Below, piece by piece: positions 11,285 to 21,210 of a stretch of DNA of 64,000 bases (position 1 is the stretch's first letter; each line of letters opens with the position of its first letter). The notes below the pieces were generated by a model. That model made no database searches and was not told where the DNA came from. It worked only from the letters and a program-made list of their open reading frames with translations. The stretch is from Thozetella sp. PMI_491. Taxonomy: Eukaryota > Ascomycota > Sordariomycetes > Chaetosphaeriales > Chaetosphaeriaceae. The translations under genes were made by a program, and so were the position numbers. Location of the stretch: the NCBI GenBank assembly GCA_021432635.1, contig MU270069.1:62001-126000 (forward strand), in the 5' to 3' direction.

Positions 11285-14200
11285 TGTGAAAGTATAAGAG
11301 CTGGGGGTTTGCAAAGGGCAAGACTCTGGGAGAAGCAGAGAGCGTGCCTGAGAGAGGTCGCGGTGGTGAGAAGGAGCAGAGCCGGAGGAAGTTCCAAACC
11401 AGGACGAGGGAGAGGGAAAAAAAAAAAGGGTGATGATGCACTGGTGGCGGGGAAGCTCTAGCTAGGTCCAACGAGAGCCTATTTTACCAAATCCGTCGTT
11501 AGCGATTGACGTAATCGCACTGTTGGGCAGCGGTGTGCTGCACCGGTTCTGTGAAACCGGCCGCTCAATCACATGGGGCGGAGGGTAGGAGGGAGGGAGG
11601 GGCAGTAATGTCTGGGTGGGGGTATCTCTACTTACAGCTCTTGTTTCCGGGAGCAGGAGGATACTGGATGAGACCGTTGCCGAAGCCGTGCCAGGGAGCA
11701 ACCACTTGTCCGGAGAGGGAAGTAGTAAAATGCACAGCAGTGACGAGGACCACGACAGCGACGACGACGAAGTTGGGTATGGGAAGGAGGGAGAGAGAGA
11801 GAAGACAGAACAGCTTCGAGCGAACGGGGATGGAGGGCCTCTCCAGAGCTTTATTCTCCTCTCGCTCTCTCTCGCTCGTTCGCGCGCAACGCCCCTCCCC
11901 CCCCCTCCCCCCTGGCTGTATGTACATGCTCACTTTTGGTCCCCACCGAACCTTGGAGGGAGCTCTGGCCAATTTGTTAGCCAGCAAGGTACCCCACCCA
12001 GCTTGCCAGCCCAGCAAGCCCAGCAAGCCCCAGCAAGCCCAGCTCGGCATGGCCACGATCAGCACCTATTTGTGGCGTCGGCCTTGCATGGTCTGAACAC
12101 CCGCAGTGCCACACCCACCACCAGCGGCGGCCGAATGCTCGTCTAATCCGACTCGGGAAGGGAGTGCACATCGAGCTGCCCAAGGACGTCGCAACAGGGC
12201 CTCTCTCCCTGCCTGCCTGGCAAACCTGGCTGCGTCGAGCCGATGGATTGGACAGCCAAGTTGCGATCCTCCAGGTCTCACAGGCCCGCCTCCCCGATCG
12301 TTGAGGAAATTGCGAGGCTTTCAGCGATATGGTAGCTTTTATTGGACCACGATAACTTTACGGAGAAAAGAGCACCTCCACGGCGATATTTCGCCATCAT
12401 ACATGCCGCACCCCCCCCCCCTTCTTCGTATCCTGCCTCTTTCAGGCTTTTTTTTTGGTCCTCTGTGTGTATATCGGCTGCGTTGAATTTTTTCTCTCTC
12501 CTCTTTTTTTTTATTGCCTCATGCCGGGCAGCGGCCTACGTTGCCACCGGCGGCCGCAAGTTTATCTGTTCAAACATATGGCCACAGCTTGCTTCCCGAG
12601 GGGACAGATTACTGTACTGGCATACAAGTCTACGGTAGCGGGCGGCTAGCAACCTTTGGCCCACGGTCCAGCCATCTTCCATCCCCTGACTGGCCCATTG
12701 TTAGCTGCCTAAGATGCTCCGGCCCGCACTTGCAGACTTCAGCGATGTCCTCGCCTCTGAGGCACTGCTTTCCTTTCTAGTGCCTGCCCGGGACTCTCAC
12801 CTAAGACTATGCGCCAGGCCCGCTGGCGTCAGGGACAAGTCGGCCAAACAAACTCCCATGCGGCATACTGTCCGTTCTGCCACACGACACGACATCGGGG
12901 CAGGGAAATCAGAAGAACGAGAGGTACCTAGATCCCTATCAGCTAGCCCGGACGTCAGCCCTCTCCCTGAGCGGGGGCTCCCCTGGTTCCCTAGACGCCT
13001 GGCAACCTGCCCAAGGTCCCAACTTCCCAAGCTCTCACTTCAGCCAACGGGAGCTAAAAACAGAAAACTGGCTCCGGACCCACTCTAGAACCTGTCGGTG
13101 GGAAATTGATGTTGCCTCTAGGACCACGAGGCGCTTCAATAATGGCAAACTGTTCGATAGCGAAGGTTGGACAGCTTGCGTTTTCCTTTGAGTCCCACGA
13201 GGCGCCGCCCTGGCATTCGCCGATGACAGTGGTTCCTCAGCCCCACAAGCAATTCATGCCACGGGCACTATCAGCCTCCATCGCAAAGTGGAAGACGGGA
13301 AAGAGGGAAAAAAAAAATTAAAAATTGAGAAAGCGGCTAGCTGGCCGGGCATATGCTGCGGACTTGCATGTCAGCCACAAACTTCACATCGCGCGTCGAG
13401 CTGGCTAGGCATCCCGATGTCCCTGCGTAACCTAGGCTCATTCCACGTGGGGGTAAGAAAGTCCCGAGTGGTGCCTCTCGTGTTGGAGCCTCTTTGGGAC
13501 TGGGAGGAGGGGGGCGATGGCCCTTCCTCTTTTCTTTCCTATTTCAGTAGGGGGTGGAAGAGAGGGGGGAGGTTGGGAGGTTGTTTGTCACAATACCCAA
13601 CATTCAACAATCGCCTAAACCACGGGAGTGAGGGGGGTCGTTTCGGGACGGGAAACGGAAGGGGGGGGTCCATCGGCTCTGCAACGGAATCGCGGCATCC
13701 CACCACCTTCAGACGCCAGGGCTAGGCCTAGTAGCCTTCTACCCATAATTATCATCCAGCCTCGAGCCAGCGTGCCTTCGAGATGAAGAAAGCTACCCTG
13801 AAGGAACACTGGCGAGGGGTCGGTACCCCGGACACTATCTCAGCCACAATGCTGTAAAACAAGTGCTGACCGCTGATGTCAGAAGCTGAGCTGGAGTCCA
13901 CCACCAGCACTAGGTAGGGCTCAAGAGGTATACCACCAGTTCCTAAGGCGGCGCCTAGCCAATGAAACGTCGGCTGCCCGCAGGATTCAGCTTCTCTTGG
14001 GATGGGGTGGCTACCCTGGATGCATTTGGTTGGAGGGGTTCGTAATTGGGCCAGAGATGGCTCATCGTCAACCCGCCGCCGGCCGGGGGCGGGTGAAGAG
14101 GAAGAGACGATGTCGCGGCCGATGTGCAGCGGCGGCGGCGCCGTCTGATGGCAGACGGCAGCCGTTGCGCTCACAGATCCCGTCTTGGTGGCGCCGGCAC

Positions 14201-14738
14201 ATTGGGCAGTGGTGAAAAAGAAGCAGAGAGCCGAAGGAGCCCGCTAGCGGTAGTAGCCGCAGGCTCTGTGCTGTCGGACGCGCGGTGAGATATCTAAACT
14301 ACGCAATGTACTCCGTAGGTAGGGTAAAGTTAGCCCTCGAGCCTGCGGATCCAGTGGTGCCGGCGTGTTGTGCGCTCAAGCCCAGTCGGTTCGCGGCCCC
14401 GCTTGGGTCGCCGAGGTCTAGGACGGTTCCCTTTTACTTCGTCCTCTGCAATTGCCGTATGTGCACATACAACGTTACGCGCCTCTGAGCCCCGCGTTGT
14501 ATCCTTGGCTTGCCAGTCTTTCCGCTGTTTTTCTTGCTGGCGGCGAACCCTTCACTGCTCATGCTTCGCCACTATCCTCTCTACCCTCTTCCTCCGTCGG
14601 CTGGCTTAGACGTCGATCGCCGATTTGCATCTACGGAGTGCGATTCGGTCTCACCTCAGAGCTGGCCGCCGGACTACCCTAACCCAGGAACTATCAAAAC
14701 AAAACTAAGCCCCATATTTTGTCTAAGATCGTAAGACC
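11285..14738. other. Long intergenic region between divergent UGP1 and DUF3605 genes
   Basis: A region of 3.45 kb without a supportable gene. The UGP1-proximal part carries pyrimidine/purine-rich tracts (11390-11440, 11580-11610, 11780-11900) that suit a strong fungal promoter and 5' UTR. An imperfect AGCAAGCCC-type repeat lies at about 12007-12043 and homopolymer C and T runs near 12410-12510. Scattered frames of 60-190 codons show no family signature. Confidence 0.55.
12007..12043. repeat. Short imperfect tandem repeat (CAGCAAGCC unit)
   Basis: About four adjacent copies of a 9-10 base unit, CAGCAAGCC(C), in the UGP1 upstream region. Simple-sequence DNA; no function is inferred. Confidence 0.7.
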
Positions 14739-15468
14739 ATGGGCAGTGCTTCAGCGATCCCGTACTGGCACGTCAACGTCCCTGAGGTCGACCGTGTCGA
14801 CGAGTGCCCGGACTTCCTGTGCGGCCTTTCAGACAAGGATCGCCGCATCATTAGCACCTGTGACGACCAATACTGCGTTAGCACCTGGCCAGAGGTGCAG
14901 AGGCTTGTAGCAAGTAATCGCATCGACCTCTTCCAGCGAGTGCCTTCGGATCTGCGCCGGTATCTGGCCTACAACTGGAAGCTCAAGCAGGAATATGGCA
15001 GTATCATGAACTTTGTCATCACGCAGAGGCTTCGTTGGTCGGAGCCCATCGCTGCCAGTGGGGGGCCGTTCGAGCAAGATGACGATATCAAGATTCTCTG
15101 GAACGACTGGCCCTACGGGATCGACCAGAAGATCGTCCACCTAGTTGTTTGGACAAAGTTCGACCTCGAGGAGGACCCCACCACGGGAGACCTAACTGCC
15201 GAGGCGAGGGCCGAGATCGACGCCTTTGTTCGGAAAACGTTTCTGCCCGGCGTGCCAAGTGATAGGGTGTGTGTTGCGTATCCCAACCCGGCTTGAACAT
15301 AGGGGAGCTAACGAGACACAGTTCATATGGTTCAAGAACTGGCGGTCTCTGAAGTCGGTCCACGCTGTAGAGCACTTCCATGTCATGCTCTACGACCCGG
15401 ATCCCGACTTCATCGATAGGCTCACCGGAGGCGACATACCGCTGTCCCGAAAGACGGCAGACTCGTAA
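14739..15468 (+). CDS. DUF3605 family protein (N-acetylglucosamine-induced protein 1-like)
   Basis: A fungal protein of the DUF3605 family, whose members are often labelled N-acetylglucosamine-induced protein 1. The biochemical role is unknown. Two exons, 14739-15266 and 15322-15468, are joined across a 55-base phase-0 intron (GTGTGT...ACAG) to 224 residues. The N-terminal WHVNVPEVDRVDECPDFL is characteristic of the family. Conserved tryptophan-rich segments follow (RYLAYNWKLKQEYGSI, ILWNDWPYGID, IVHLVVWTKF). The C-terminal exon supplies FIWFKNWRSLKSVHAVEHFH and the DPDFIDRLTGGD end. Reading through the intron would stop after PNPA and lose the conserved C-terminal segment, so splicing is expected. 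No signal peptide or membrane segment. It is convergent with the next gene, with only ~150 bases between stop codons. Confidence 0.85.
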
Positions 15469-15619
15469 CATGACTTGATGTGACGTGGATTTGCTTCGAT
15501 ACACTCTGTCCCTCTATAGCCGTACCTTGCCACACTATCATAGGTGCATAATGAGTCAACGTGCCCGACCTCCCGCGTTCCTGAATATACATCCCGCCGC
15601 CTCGGCCCGGTGTTGCTCG

Positions 15620-16609
15620 CTAATCAAACGCTGGGACTTGCGGGCCGGTCACGAGCTCAACTACTGGGGAATCTGCCAGCGGGACTGCAGAAGGTTTCTC
15701 TAGGCTGACCCTGATCTGCCATTGCGAGGGGGCCGAGCTCGGTCCACCATCCACGGGCAGCCAGTCCACGGTTCGTATGGCATGGGCTAGATGGGCTCCG
15801 AGCGCCTCGAGTGTCTCAAAGGAGGACGCTTCCATTTCCTGTTATCGTCAGCTGCGGCCCGCACTGGATGTCTCAGGGAAGCCCACCCTGACTATTAAGG
15901 TTTCCAGGTCGGTATAGACGTCCTCGTCCCGATCAAACTGGTCGATCTCGACCGTAGCAAATACAAACTGCTTAGCCTGTCTCTCGAATGCGTTCACGCC
16001 AATGAGCGTGGGAACCCGTAGATTCCGTATGCACAGCGTTCGGCTAAAGCATTTCACACCGTATTTGCTCTCGCGTATGTCGAAGAGCGTGCTCGCAGCC
16101 AGGCTCACTCCATCGCCAAGCAGCGATGCCTTGGGGAGGTGGAGGGTGACGGACAGGAAGCGCACACTGCCTGGGGCCAGAAAAGGACGGGCATCAACAA
16201 TTTTCGCTTCCTTCCCACTGCTGTGATCTGCAGATGTTAACTCGACCCATATCTTGCTGATTATCTGGCCCAGCGTGGTGCGGTTGTCCGGCCCGTCCAC
16301 GAGAACCGGACCCGGGCCGGCCAGCTTTACCGGCCTGTGCCAGTCGATGGCGGCAAGAATAACCTTGCTGAGGTTCCCGTAATGAACCGTGTCCGTCCCA
16401 AGTCTGTCCTCAGAGGCAGCCGTATCGAATGGACGGGCGAATGACACCTCGGCCGAAATCAGGAGAGGCTGTCCCGAGTTGTTAGGCCTGCCCCAGGCGT
16501 CTCGGGACACACAGACCACCGTTTGGAGGTTCTTCACTCGAACCACGGCGAAAGGCTCGCCGGCCGCCGCCCGAACCGCCCATGCCGTCTGAAGTCGGGG
16601 GTCGCTCAT
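15620..16609 (-). CDS. Tandem dihydroneopterin aldolase (FolB) domain protein
   Basis: Carries FolB-like folds that in folate synthesis convert 7,8-dihydroneopterin to 6-hydroxymethyl-dihydropterin. Whether this stand-alone protein is catalytic is not known. Two exons, 15887-16609 and 15620-15838, flank a 48-base phase-0 intron (GTGGGC...ACAG with a CTGAC branch motif). They give 313 residues. A first degenerate FolB-like region spans residues ~20-165 (VRVKNLQTVVCVSRDAWGR, LISAEVSFARPF). The second, better conserved one spans ~190-310: LCIRNLRVPTLIGVNAFERQ, then SSFETLEALGAHLAHAI and the terminal VSLEKPSAVPLADSPVVEL. The start is the ATG at 16609; upstream in-frame extension would need a TTG. 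Most fungi also have the trifunctional Fol1 fused to HPPK and DHPS; those domains are absent here. Confidence 0.8.
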
Positions 16610-17859
16610 CTGACAAGTGACGCTTGCGAGCAAAATGTCAAATGCTCCTAAATTGGGTTTTTTCGTGCCGCCGTGAAAATTTGGCCACTTGCCTCCGGTT
16701 TGGCGACCATCCGAAGTTTAGTCTTGGCCGTTAGCCTAAAGAATCCACCCTCCAGGCCGTCCATGGGAGACTTGGCTCCTAAACATTGCAGGTTCGGACC
16801 GACGGCGTCACCATGCCCTGCCGTTGGTCTCCAAGGGAAATCGGGAAGATAGATCTCGAGCTCAGGCCCTTATAACATCACTGCACTCGATCGGGATTGA
16901 GCTCTAAGCGCCCATCGTCGAGATGAAAACCATCCGCCTCGTTCCCAAGTGCAGCGATTCATGCAATAGGCAATTGACAGCCTAACGGCTTTCCATAGCA
17001 GTGACAGCAGCGAATGGATTTCTGTCCTATTTCAAGTCTCCGTCCATCTCAGGAGATGGCTGCTTGGAGAGCCATCTGTAGACCCGTCTTTTGCAGTCAG
17101 GCAGGGGATGCGATATTACAGCTCCCAGCCAAGACAACGGTTCTAGGCAGTGATGGAGGCGCCCTACTCTGGCCGTCCTGGCCCGCTGCTCGTACCCCAA
17201 AATCGACAAGATACGGTGGTTTCATATCTATAAGCGCCTCATGTATATGCGGTGGCGGCCGCGCGATGCCTTTTCGGTCGCGGTCGCCAGCTGATTCAAT
17301 TTGCCTATATTGGCTTCTCATCAGAGCCTCAATGCCTCCCGGGTTCGCCTCACAAATCCATCTCCCCCAACGGAGACTCCAATCAATGCGTGCATCCTTG
17401 GGTCAAAATCCCGGGGGTAGCCCGTACCAGCCACGGCGGTCCCAGCCATTCCTGACCGGAAATGCACCTATGGGTAGCTATTCACGCCAGGAGAAGCAGG
17501 GAGCCTAGCGGCATCATATTGGCATTATGCAACGCCTTCATACAGGACGTCATGCCATCGCAAAGATAGGTACAGAAAGTTCTCGGGGTAGTGTTCGCAT
17601 GCCTCCATGGACGGTCCGGATGTAGCGAGACGCGGCGTGAGCCGTGGCACTTGCGATCGAATCCCGGTGCATAGAGGCAGTAGATGGCCAAGATGCCTCC
17701 GTAGTATAGTGCCTCTCATCGTGCCCCCATACTTCACAGACGTGCTAGGGAGGTATAAAGAGGTGCGACTTTGGCATCGTTAATTGTTGTTGCGTCGTCA
17801 TCTACCTCATCTGCTTCCTCAGTCAACCGCCGCAGCAGAAGGCCGAACTCGTATCCAAA
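16610..17859. promoter_or_regulatory. Divergent upstream region of the FolB and cellobiohydrolase genes
   Basis: A region of 1.25 kb with no supportable gene. One TTAGCC (GGCTAA on the minus strand, the XlnR/Xyr1-type core) occurs at 16731-16736. It is about 1.1 kb from the cellobiohydrolase start, so it is weak evidence for xylan/cellulose control. A TATA box sits near the cellobiohydrolase start. Confidence 0.45.
17754..17759 (+). promoter_or_regulatory. TATA box of the cellobiohydrolase gene
   Basis: TATAAA about 100 bases before the ATG at 17860. This spacing suits a strongly inducible secreted-enzyme gene with a short 5' leader. No other core element was needed for the call. Confidence 0.6.
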
Positions 17860-19605
17860 ATGTACCGAACCCTGACCGCACTCTCGTTTGCTGGCCTGGT
17901 GCTTGGCCAGCAGGTCGGCACACAGACGGCGGAGAAGCACCCTGCCCTTCCTATTCAGGTGTGCACTGGCCCGGGTGCCTGCAAGAATGAAGAGACTACG
18001 GCTGTGCTTGATGTAGGCCGCTTCCCCGTCAAACCTGATGGCGATTCCCTCTGGTTACTGACCCCTTCCTGTAGTCTAACTGGCGATGGACTCACGTCAC
18101 CAGTGGTTATACCAACTGCTATGACGGTAATAAATGGAACGCTACAGCCTGCCCAGATGGCAAGACCTGTGCATCCAACTGCGCCATCGATGGTGCCGAC
18201 TATGCGAAGACATATGGTATCACGACACCGTCCTCGGGCGCCCTCAAGCTGCAGTTTGTCACCAAGAACGACAACGGCCAGAATGTCGGCTCTCGTGTCT
18301 ACCTGATGGCTAGCGACGACAAATACCGCATGTTCAACCTCCTAAACAAGGAGTTCACCTTTGACGTAGACGTCAGCAAGTTGCCGTGCGGCCTGAATGG
18401 CGCTGTCTACTTCTCCGAGATGGACGAGGACGGCGGCCTGTCCAAGTACCCCGGTAACAAGGCTGGCGCAAAGTATGGAACTGGATACTGCGACAGCCAG
18501 TGTCCCACTGACATCAAGTTTATAAACGGAGAGGTGCGTTTGCATTGCTGATGCCGACGCCCGATCGCGCGGAACCGCACCCCTTCCTCCTTCACTTCCC
18601 AGCTAACACAGCATCAGGCCAATGTCAACTGGAAGGGCTCTGCGGATGACCCCAACTCGGGATCAGGAGCCTTCGGGACTTGCTGCGCCGAGATGGACAT
18701 CTGGGAAGCGAACCTAGATGCCGCTGCCTTCACTCCTCATCCCTGCAAGGTTACTGAGCAGACCCGATGCGAGGGCAAGGACTGTGGAAATGGAGATGAC
18801 CGCTACTCAGGGCTCTGCGACAAAGGTTGGCGTTTCTTCTTTCTCTTTGTTGTATGCATGCAAGATAAGAGGCGCTGACTAGGCTAGATGGTTGTGATTT
18901 CAACTCTTTCCGCATGGGCAACCAGGACTTCTACGGGACGGCCAAGATGGTTGATACCTCCAAGCCCTTCACCCTCGTCACACAGTTCCTGACGGCCGAC
19001 GGCACCGACACGGGCGCTCTGAAGCAGATTAACCGCTTCTATGTCCAGGGCGGCAAGGTTATTCCTAACTCAGCCGGTAAGTGGCCCCCCTCCCGAGTGT
19101 CCCACTCCTCTGTTCTGTCTTGAGCAGGAAGGCTAACGAGCGATTGTCAGTGGCCATCGAAGGCATCGATCCCGTCAACCATATTAGCGACGACTTCTGT
19201 AAGCAGCAGAAGAGTGTCTTCAAGGATAACAACTACTTCGCTTCCGTAGGCGGTATGGCTGGCATGGGCAAGTCTTTGGAGAAGATGGTGTTGGTGCTCA
19301 GCGTGTGGGATGACCAGTAAGCCCTCTTCTCGCCATCTTTGACCCCTGCGCACTGTTTCGCCCCGGAGCACTACGAATAAGAAAGGCTGACGTGAACTCC
19401 TCCCACTAGCGCTGTCTCGATGAACTGGCTCGACAGCCACTTCCCTACCGATGCTACTGCGACCTCCCCTGGTGTTGCTCGCGGTCGTTGTGACCCGGCC
19501 GCGGGCGAGCCCAAGACGGTCGAGGCGGCACATCCAGATGCCTACGTGATCTATTCCAACATCAAACTCGGGGCGATCAACTCGACTTTCGCTGCGACGA
19601 GCTAA
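17860..19605 (+). CDS. GH7 cellobiohydrolase, secreted, catalytic domain only
   Basis: A reducing-end exo-acting cellulase of glycoside hydrolase family 7, with a retaining mechanism. Six exons: 17860-18012, 18075-18533, 18618-18825, 18888-19076, 19151-19316 and 19410-19605. They join in frame to 456 residues. A signal peptide [16 protein letters not shown] is followed by [14 protein letters not shown]. The family core is well kept: SNWRWTH near the tunnel entrance, then [20 protein letters not shown]. The catalytic triad sits in [13 protein letters not shown], with nucleophile Glu229, Asp231 and acid/base Glu234. Then [25 protein letters not shown] and [12 protein letters not shown]. Many cysteines match the disulfide-rich fold. 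It ends ATS* right after the catalytic domain ([11 protein letters not shown]), with no linker or CBM1. The loops fit a cellobiohydrolase better than an EG1-type endoglucanase. Confidence 0.93.
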
Positions 19606-21210
19606 GGGGTTAATGAGAGGCGTTTTGACGGTTAACGACAATTGAGCATCTTGTGGATAGCAGACGTGCAAGCGTCCCCTACTATACACACTGCATACCC
19701 TTGCAGATATGGGTATATATATGTCTCCCATATAGATAATATACCGATGCTGTAAGGGTGCTTGTGGCGACTAGTGATGAACCCTGTCTCCGGGAAAAGG
19801 GTAACTATCGAACTACTCGATATAACTTGATGCCTGTTGCCGAAAGATGCTTGCTAGACTCTTTTCACGCTCAACCGTTCTGAGCAGTTGAGCCAATGGG
19901 GATGCAACCGCCGGACGCCGACCGCCATATCGCCACACCACAACTTGGTGTGCGAGGGCCTGCCGGTTGCAGGTTACACCCGAGCTGGCTTGTATGTGAG
20001 GTGATGTGGCAATTGTGCATTTTGCGCAAATCGCCGGCCAAGATCCGATCACCATCATGCAGCGTGGCTCTGGCCACTCAACTGGCGCGATTCTCGGGGG
20101 CTCCCCCATCGCTAACTTTCCTTGTGCAGCATAGCATCCCTACCTAGTATAGCTTATCTTTGTGCCGGCGGGCGCCGCGCAAGAATGGCTTTTTGGCCGT
20201 GCTCTGGCGCTACAGTCTGCATCGACGCATCTCTTTTCCTAATGGACCTAGGCGCTGTGATTTGCTACTCAGTCCCACCCCCTGCCGTCGCCAACCTGGT
20301 GAGGCCTGGACCGCATGGACAAAAACCTCGACTTGCATAAGAAAGATGGCGACTGCTACGCTCGGCTTGAATTTATGACACAAATTTTTTTTTTTTTAAA
20401 AAAAGAATCGAATCTTCGGGCCGAGGTCTGCGAAGAGGCGGCGGATTGTTTGCCGGCCCTAGGGTAAACAAACAAGACGAGCCTTGTGGGGGAATTAAGG
20501 AGAGGAAGCGGCCGCATCGAGACTCTCCGAAGTCAGCAGGTTCGGGGATGCGCAAGGCTAAGGCACCGAAATGCGCTAAGCTAGGTAGGACAATTACCCA
20601 AGCTTGCCAAGGTGCCTTGCCTATCATTAGTCAAGGTGTCTAGACGGTTTGGCCAGTGCCTCTCCGCACCGTTGGAATGGAAACTTCAGCTTTCTTGTTG
20701 CAAGCACACCTAACCGTCGGTCCCGGGGGTACCAGGAACGAAAATTTAAACTTTCGCTTCTCTCCGCTGCCAGGTTCAAGCGCCTTCTATTGTTTTGCGT
20801 CCGAAGGCGAATTGAAACATCCTCCCGCGATGCTGGTTGGGCTCGGCCCGTGGGGCTAAGCCGTAGCGCGGTCCAATCCCGTTGCCCCGCAGCCGTCCTG
20901 TTCGATTCGGGCTGGAAAGCTGACGCTGGAAAGAACCGGGGTCCCTTTCTCCAGCTGCTGGCCCCCCCCTTGTGGGAGAGCTCTCAGGCGGGGCGGTCGG
21001 TGGCGCTTGTACTTTTCGCCAACTGTAAAGGGACGGATAGACACACCACACACCAGCCACTCGATTCCCACACCCGTCGCAAAATCAAACAACAACATTG
21101 ACCGCTCCACGGCGTCAACCGCTCCGCAAGACACCCCATCCCCACGTGCACCGCCGATACCACGAGCAAACGCAGATGCACAGGATTCGAGAACCTATTG
21201 AGCGGTGAAG
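19606..21210. other. Intergenic region before the leashin-like gene
   Basis: A region of 1.6 kb holding the cellobiohydrolase 3' UTR and the upstream region of the giant gene. It contains a T13-A7 run at 20385-20404. No gene was supported. A stop codon (TGA, 21199-21201) in frame just before the giant gene's ATG fixes that start. Confidence 0.6.

Noticed and set aside
17640-17690. tRNA-like T-loop sequence (GATCGAATCCC)
   Set aside because: No acceptor stem, D-arm or anticodon stem can be built around it.
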